From Pyxidicoccus parkwaysis (GTDB lineage: Bacteria > Myxococcota > Myxococcia > Myxococcales > Myxococcaceae): DNA of 64,000 bases. Below the pieces are notes generated by a model that saw only the letters and a program-made list of their open reading frames with translations, had not been told where the DNA came from and ran no database searches. Of this stretch, positions 60,016-64,000 are shown one piece after another. The stretch lies in the NCBI RefSeq assembly GCF_017301735.1, contig NZ_CP071090.1, positions 11,143,001-11,207,000 of the forward strand. Reading direction: 5' to 3'. The translations under genes and the position numbers were made by a program. Numbering within the stretch: position 1 is the stretch's first letter; each line of letters begins with the position of its first letter.

Positions 60016-60625
60016 ACGGTCCTCGTGGTGCGGGGGAACAGCCCACGCATTGTGAAGCGGGGGAGTGACGGAGCGCGCGCGCCCCACGTCAACACCGCGT
60101 GACAGTGTGGGTGTGGATGTGTCGTATTTGCAGTTCTGTTGCGTTTATGACGACGCGGGTGGACGGGGCGCAAGCGTTGCGCCGGTGGGGTGGTGAAAGC
60201 GCAGCGGTTGCATGCGGTGGAGGCGTCTGCCTGGGGAAGTGGAGCGGTACGGGCCTTGCTCCATGAGACAGCGTGCGAGCCCGAGCACCCGGCAGTGCCG
60301 AATCGTCGAATCGCCGCGAAGTACGTCGGCGATGCGGACGAGGAGGAGCGGGGGCAACAGGCTCGCCCCGGGGCGCCCCTTCCTCACCCGCCACGCGCGG
60401 ATGCGCATCGTGTCGGGCGGGGTGCCTCGGGTGATTCTTTCCCTTCCGGGGAAAGGCCCCACGGAGGGTCCCTGGGCGCTGAGTCCTCCTCACCCGGCGC
60501 TTACACCCATGTCACGCGGAAGCTCGGGGGAGTCGAAGCGTGGGCGTGGGGCCCAACCCGGAGCGGGAGCGGTGGCGCGAGCGTCGGCCTTCATCGGCCT
60601 CGCGCCGCCGTGGCAGTCTGTGCCG
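60016..60625. other. Gene-free region between the Kelch and LysR genes
   Basis: About 610 bp without a convincing gene. The plus-strand frame that continues into LysR is open here, but its residues are Arg/Pro/Ser-rich and not family-like. A perfect 7-bp hairpin CTTTCCC-TTCCG-GGGAAAG lies at 60437-60455. The end nearest Kelch is comparatively AT-rich (60110-60150, TGTGGGTGTGGATGTGTCG...) and probably holds the divergent promoter. Nothing else is recognised. Confidence 0.6.
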
Positions 60626-61528
60626 GTGAGTGAACCCCTCTTCGATGACCTGCTCGGCCTCGCGTGCTTCGCGCGCGTGGTGGAGCTGCGCTCATTCACC
60701 CAGGCCGCCACGGCGCTCGGTGTGTCCAAGTCCGTGGTCAGCTCGCGCGTGGCCCGGCTGGAGTCGCGCGTGGGCGAGCGGCTGCTCATCCGCACCACGC
60801 GCAAGCTCACCGTCACCGACGCCGGCATGGGCGTGTATGCACACTGCGCGCGGATGCTCCAGGAGGCCGGCGCCGCCACGCGCGGTGCGTCCGACGTGGG
60901 CCGGGGCACGCTGCGCCTCAACGTGCCCGTCAGCTTCGCGCAGATGTATCTCGCCGCGCCGCTGGCCCGGTTCCTCGCCGCTCATCCGGACACCACCGTG
61001 GACGTCGTGCTGAGTGACAGGCTCGTGGACCTCGTCGAGGAGCGCGTGGATGTGGCCCTGCGGATTACCCGCCTGCGCGACTCCAGTCTCGTCGCTCGCA
61101 AGCTCGCCACCACGTCGCTGCACGTATGCGCGGCTCCCGCGTACCTGAAGCGGCGCGGTACTCCCGAGCGGCCCGAGGACCTCCTCCACCACGACTGCCT
61201 GCGCTACACGCACCTGCGCACCGAAGACGAGTGGCGCCTCTATGGCCCGGAAGGACGCATCCGCGTGCCTGTCTCCGGCTCGCTGTCCACCGGCAACGGC
61301 ACCATGCTCCGCGAGGCCGTGGCCGCGGGCATCGGCCTTGCCATGCTGCCGCGCTTCATGGTGGACGAGGACCTGCGCTCAGGACGGCTCGTCACCGTGC
61401 TCGATGACTTCGCGCCCCGGCCCCTCGGCATCTACGCCGTGCATGCCTCCGGCCGGACTCCTGCTCCTCGACTGCGCGCCCTGCTCGACGTGCTCGCCGC
61501 TGAGTTCCGCTCCTCGAAGTGGGGCTGA
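60626..61528 (+). CDS. LysR-family transcriptional regulator
   Basis: A 300-residue LysR protein with GTG start 60626 (GTG 60620 also fits): HTH in LGLACFARVVELRSFTQAATALGVSKS and VVSSRVARLESRVGERLLIRTTRKL, effector half with LRLNVPVSFAQMYLAAPLARFLAAHPD and DEDLRSGRLVTVLDDFAPRP, typical of the DmlR/AaeR-like group. Upstream sequence is not family-like. It is followed after 120 bp by the DoxX gene on the same strand, which it may regulate. Confidence 0.9.
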   Translation: MSEPLFDDLLGLACFARVVELRSFTQAATALGVSKSVVSSRVARLESRVGERLLIRTTRKLTVTDAGMGVYAHCARMLQEAGAATRGASDVGRGTLRLNVPVSFAQMYLAAPLARFLAAHPDTTVDVVLSDRLVDLVEERVDVALRITRLRDSSLVARKLATTSLHVCAAPAYLKRRGTPERPEDLLHHDCLRYTHLRTEDEWRLYGPEGRIRVPVSGSLSTGNGTMLREAVAAGIGLAMLPRFMVDEDLRSGRLVTVLDDFAPRPLGIYAVHASGRTPAPRLRALLDVLAAEFRSSKWG

Positions 61529-61648
61529 TTGTTCTCCTGGCAGAACGATTCGTTCGCGAGCCGCGCCTTCCGAAGCGGAGGCGAGGACGGCATTCCATGA
61601 CGCGTCCGAGGGAAATCCTTCCCCTCTTCGCTGCAAGGAGTCGCCGTC

Positions 61649-62110
61649 ATGAGCCGCCTCGAGTCCTCCCTGTCCTCTCCCTTCGCCCGCGACGTGGGCG
61701 CCACCGTCCTCCGCGTCGCCCTGGGCGCGGTGTTCCTCGCGCACGCGGGAGCGAAGGCGTTCATCTTCACCTTCGCCGGCACCGCCCAGTTCTTCGAGGC
61801 CCACGGCTTCCCCGGGTGGACCGCGTGGCCCGTGTTCTTCGCGGAGCTGCTCGGTGGGCTCGCGCTGGTGGCCGGGTTCCGCACGCGCCTCGTGGCACTG
61901 GCGCTGGTACCGGTGATGATTGGCGCGCTCAAGCCCCACATCGGCAACGGGTGGATGTTCACCAGCGCGGGCGGCGGCTGGGAGTACGTCGCGTTCCTCA
62001 TCTTCGCGCTGGTGACGCAGGCGCTGATTGGCAGCGGGGCCTTCGCGCTGGATGGCGCACGCGAGCGTCGCTCGGCTCCGTCGGGCCGCACCGCGAGCGT
62101 CGTGGGTTGA
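61649..62110 (+). CDS. DoxX family membrane protein
   Basis: A 153-residue integral membrane protein with four hydrophobic helices: VLRVALGAVFLAHAGAKAF, FFAELLGGLALVAGF, VALALVPVMIGALKPH and VAFLIFALVTQALIG. The family signature is LAHAGAKAF..F..T..FFE..GFPGW. DoxX-type proteins are small membrane proteins linked to quinone or thiosulphate metabolism, with roles usually unknown. AAGGAG precedes the ATG by 8 nt. It is convergent with the TetR gene (18-bp gap). Confidence 0.92.
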   Translation: MSRLESSLSSPFARDVGATVLRVALGAVFLAHAGAKAFIFTFAGTAQFFEAHGFPGWTAWPVFFAELLGGLALVAGFRTRLVALALVPVMIGALKPHIGNGWMFTSAGGGWEYVAFLIFALVTQALIGSGAFALDGARERRSAPSGRTASVVG

Positions 62111-62128
62111 TGTCCGGCCGCGACGTCC

Positions 62129-62707
62129 TCAGGCCAGGACCTTGTCGAAGGCGAGGCTCAGGTACGCATCCAGCGCCACCCGGCTCTTGTCGACCCGGGC
62201 TCGCAGCACCGCGCCCTCCCAGGCGTTGATGAGGAAGGTGGCCAGCGCGGCGGGAGGGCTGCCCTGGGGAATCTCGCCCGCGGCCTGCGCCTGCTGAATC
62301 ACCTGCTCCAGTTCGCGAGTCCACTCCGCGAAGGCCGCCGCGACGCGGGCGCGAAGCACCGTGCTGTGGTCCGACATCTCCGCGGCGAAGTTTCCGAGCA
62401 GACAGCCGCGCTCGTAGTTCCACTCCACGAGCGCCTCCACCTGCGACGTGAAACAGCGCCGCAGTCGCTCCAGCGGAGAGACAGATGCATCTCGAAGGAT
62501 GGCGAGCCGCGAGCTCGAGCTCTGCCAGTAGCGCTCGATGACCTCCGCGCCGAGCGCCTCCTTGCTCTCGAAGTGGTTGTAGAACGAGCCCTTCGGGACG
62601 CCGGCGGCCGAGGTGATGTCCTGCACGCCGCAGCCGTTGAAGCCCCGCTGCAGCAGGGTCTTCATCCCAGCGACGACAATCTTCTCGCGGACGCTCGGTC
62701 GGGCCAT
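62129..62707 (-). CDS. TetR-family transcriptional repressor
   Basis: A 192-residue TetR protein: HTH in GMKTLLQRGFNGCGVQDITSAAGVPKGSFYNHFESKEAL (HTH about 25-46) and a helical C-terminal ligand domain with an AVLRARVDKSRVALDAYL end. It is close in style to YcdC/NemR-type regulators of stress genes. It reads divergently from the NmrA gene. Two identical 18-bp operator copies lie between them (62713-62730, 62782-62799), the first only 6 bp upstream of its own ATG, so it is likely to repress itself and NmrA. Confidence 0.92.
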   Translation of the reverse strand: MARPSVREKIVVAGMKTLLQRGFNGCGVQDITSAAGVPKGSFYNHFESKEALGAEVIERYWQSSSSRLAILRDASVSPLERLRRCFTSQVEALVEWNYERGCLLGNFAAEMSDHSTVLRARVAAAFAEWTRELEQVIQQAQAAGEIPQGSPPAALATFLINAWEGAVLRARVDKSRVALDAYLSLAFDKVLA

Positions 62708-62712
62708 TGGCC

Positions 62713-62730
62713 CAATATGACCGGTCGTCT
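62713..62730. promoter_or_regulatory. TetR operator copy 1
   Basis: CAATATGACCGGTCGTCT, with a perfect GACCGGTC dyad at its core, lies 6 bp upstream of the TetR start. An identical copy sits 69 bp away at 62782. The TGACCGGTC core resembles sites used by several TetR-family repressors. Confidence 0.8.
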
Positions 62731-62781
62731 GGTGACGTCAACGGAGCGGTACAAGTGACTGGAATCACATAAGTTTTTAGT

Positions 62782-62799
62782 CAATATGACCGGTCGTCT
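62782..62799. promoter_or_regulatory. TetR operator copy 2
   Basis: Exact second copy of CAATATGACCGGTCGTCT, 60 bp before the NmrA start and close to an AT-rich promoter-like stretch (TTTTTAGTCAATAT at 62773-62786). Repressor binding here would overlap the NmrA promoter. Confidence 0.8.
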
Positions 62800-62858
62800 T
62801 GACTTGCCTCGGAGCGCTCGTCTACAGAGCAGCCGAGAGCCCACCTCGGAGGCGAGTC

Positions 62859-63749
62859 ATGAGCCAGGCAGACAAGGTCATTGTCGTATTCGGAGCGACG
62901 GGACGGCAGGGCAGCGCGGCGGCGAAGCACCTCCAAGCGAGCGGATGGCGCGTGCGCGCACCGGTCCGCGATACCCGAAGCGCTGGAGCCCAGGCGCTCG
63001 CGCGCTCGGGTGTAGAGGTGGTGCCGGGAGACATGAATGACTGCGCCTCGCTCGACTCGGCGATGCGCGGCGCTCACGGTGTCTTCAGCGTCCAGCCCGG
63101 TGCCGGGGATGTGGGGTTCGGCGTCACGTTGGATGACGAGGTCCGCATGGGGAAGGGTGTCGCGGACGCGGCGAAGGCAGCGGGAGTGCGGCACCTCGTC
63201 TACACGTCGGTAGGCGGCGCGGAGCGGAACACGGGCATCGGCCACTTCGAGACCAAGTGGACCATCGAGAAGCACATCCGCTCCATCGGCGTGCCCGCCA
63301 CGGTCTTCCGCCCCAATGCGTTCATGGAAATCCTCACGTGGAAGGACTTCGGCATCCCCCAGGGAGTGCTGTCCTTCTTCAGCGCGCCGGAGAGCCCCCT
63401 CCAGCTCATCGCCGTGGATGACATCGGAAGGTTCGTCGCGCTCGCCTTCGGTTCTCCGGAGACGTACGTGGGGCAATCCCTCGAGCTGGCGGGAGATGCG
63501 CTGACGGGCACACAACTCGCGGCGGCCATCAGCCGTGCGACGAATCGCTCCATTCCCTACGTGCGGCTTCCCGGGGACGTGCTTCGTCAGAATTCCACGC
63601 TGGAGCGCATCGCCCGGTTCACCGACGAGGATGGTGGAAGGGCAGACATCACAGCGCTCCGCGAGCGACACCCCGGCCTGATGACGTTCGACACCTGGCT
63701 CGACCGCACGGGCAGGGCGCTGTTCGAGACGTTGCTCCGCCAGCCCTGA
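62859..63749 (+). CDS. NmrA/NAD(P)-binding (atypical SDR) family protein
   Basis: A 296-residue atypical short-chain dehydrogenase: glycine motif VVFGATGRQGSAAAKHL (G12, G15, G18), GVFSVQPGAGDVG, HLVYTSVGGAERNTGIGHFETKWTIEKHIR (Tyr replaced; typical NmrA-like) and FRPNAFMEILTW. It is probably a redox sensor or reductase rather than a classical enzyme. GGAGG lies 6 nt upstream of the ATG at 62859. It is divergent from TetR and controlled by the twin operator. Confidence 0.92.
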   Translation: MSQADKVIVVFGATGRQGSAAAKHLQASGWRVRAPVRDTRSAGAQALARSGVEVVPGDMNDCASLDSAMRGAHGVFSVQPGAGDVGFGVTLDDEVRMGKGVADAAKAAGVRHLVYTSVGGAERNTGIGHFETKWTIEKHIRSIGVPATVFRPNAFMEILTWKDFGIPQGVLSFFSAPESPLQLIAVDDIGRFVALAFGSPETYVGQSLELAGDALTGTQLAAAISRATNRSIPYVRLPGDVLRQNSTLERIARFTDEDGGRADITALRERHPGLMTFDTWLDRTGRALFETLLRQP

Positions 63750-63875
63750 GCGCATCCCGCCGTCTCGTCACGCCTCCGACACCGCGCACTCCGGATGACA
63801 TTCAAATGAATGACCGGAGTTGCGGGGCGCGGCGATTGCTCGGAGGATTCGAGCGGGGCCGTCCAAGAGGTGGTG

Positions 63876-64000
63876 ATGTCGATGCGCAAGCTGATGGTGT
63901 TGTTGCTTGGGGCCCTGTGGCTGGGCTGCAGCTCGGGCTCGTCAGGGGACTCCAAGCAGGACGCAGGGCCTCGCGAGGGCGCTGACGTTTCCAGCGAGTC
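63876..64000 (+). CDS. N-terminal part of a lipoprotein, cut by window edge
   Basis: ATG 63876 opens a frame that runs off the window end: MSMRKLMVLLLGALWLGC is a signal with lipobox WLGC (Cys18), followed by a Ser/Gly/Asp linker (SSGSSGDSKQDAGPREG). AAGAGG precedes the start. The function cannot be read from this part. Confidence 0.8.
   Translation, partial: MSMRKLMVLLLGALWLGCSSGSSGDSKQDAGPREGADVSSE

Noticed and set aside
60212..60625. Extended N-terminus of the LysR regulator (138 residues)
   Set aside because: LysR proteins start with the HTH almost immediately; the extension is Arg/Ser/Pro-rich with no conserved pattern.

Overview
The window is high-GC (about 70 percent by eye, except one island), with strong G/C third-position codon bias, many short-spaced or ATGA-overlapping genes, many lipoproteins with a classical lipobox, many one- and two-component regulators, secreted Kelch/ELWxSDGT repeat proteins and MoxR/vWA proteins. 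This combination points to a fruiting myxobacterium (Myxococcota, Myxococcus/Corallococcus/Pyxidicoccus type). No rRNA, tRNA, CRISPR array or intact insertion sequence was recognised.

Layout. 1-2792: end of an unrecognised protein, a nicotinamidase-like cysteine hydrolase and a vWA protein. 2793-3802: an AT-rich island with dyad structures and a GIY-YIG-like nuclease gene, probably acquired. 3803-12810: a RibD/DHFR-like reductase, a large haem-motif lipoprotein, two glycosyltransferases that overlap tail to tail, and a four-gene coupled operon ending in a MurG-like glycosyltransferase. 12800-22579: two sensor kinases, cysteine-rich exported proteins, a copper-monooxygenase-like lipoprotein, and a kinase / secreted OB-fold protein / NarL-type response-regulator set. 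22585-29674: an ArsR-SRPBCC pair with a perfect operator, two LysR regulators, NTF2-like proteins, a receiver protein and a CapA-like lipoprotein. 29968-33838: a large secreted putative papain-like protein with a sorting-type C-terminus, an orphan type III inner-rod-like protein, and a LuxR-HTH remnant beside a duplicated palindrome. 34441-48911: a coupled SGNH hydrolase/beta-lactamase pair, Yip1, AraC/GyrI, a regulator-propeller-DUF899 set, a TRIC channel and a LysR/quinone-oxidoreductase pair.

49814-57238 (minus strand) is the most unusual part. It is a compact operon of a MoxR AAA+ ATPase, an unknown protein, a metallopeptidase(HExxH)-vWA fusion, two more unknown proteins, a 30-residue peptide gene, a radical SAM enzyme and an aminotransferase-fold protein without its PLP lysine. 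Nearly every junction is translationally coupled. I read it as a candidate undescribed system: a AAA+/vWA machine joined to a peptide-modifying or small-molecule branch.

57329-64000 holds two secreted repeat proteins, a LysR, DoxX, a TetR/NmrA pair sharing two exact operator copies, and the start of another lipoprotein. All functions are inferred from motifs read by eye; no database search was run.
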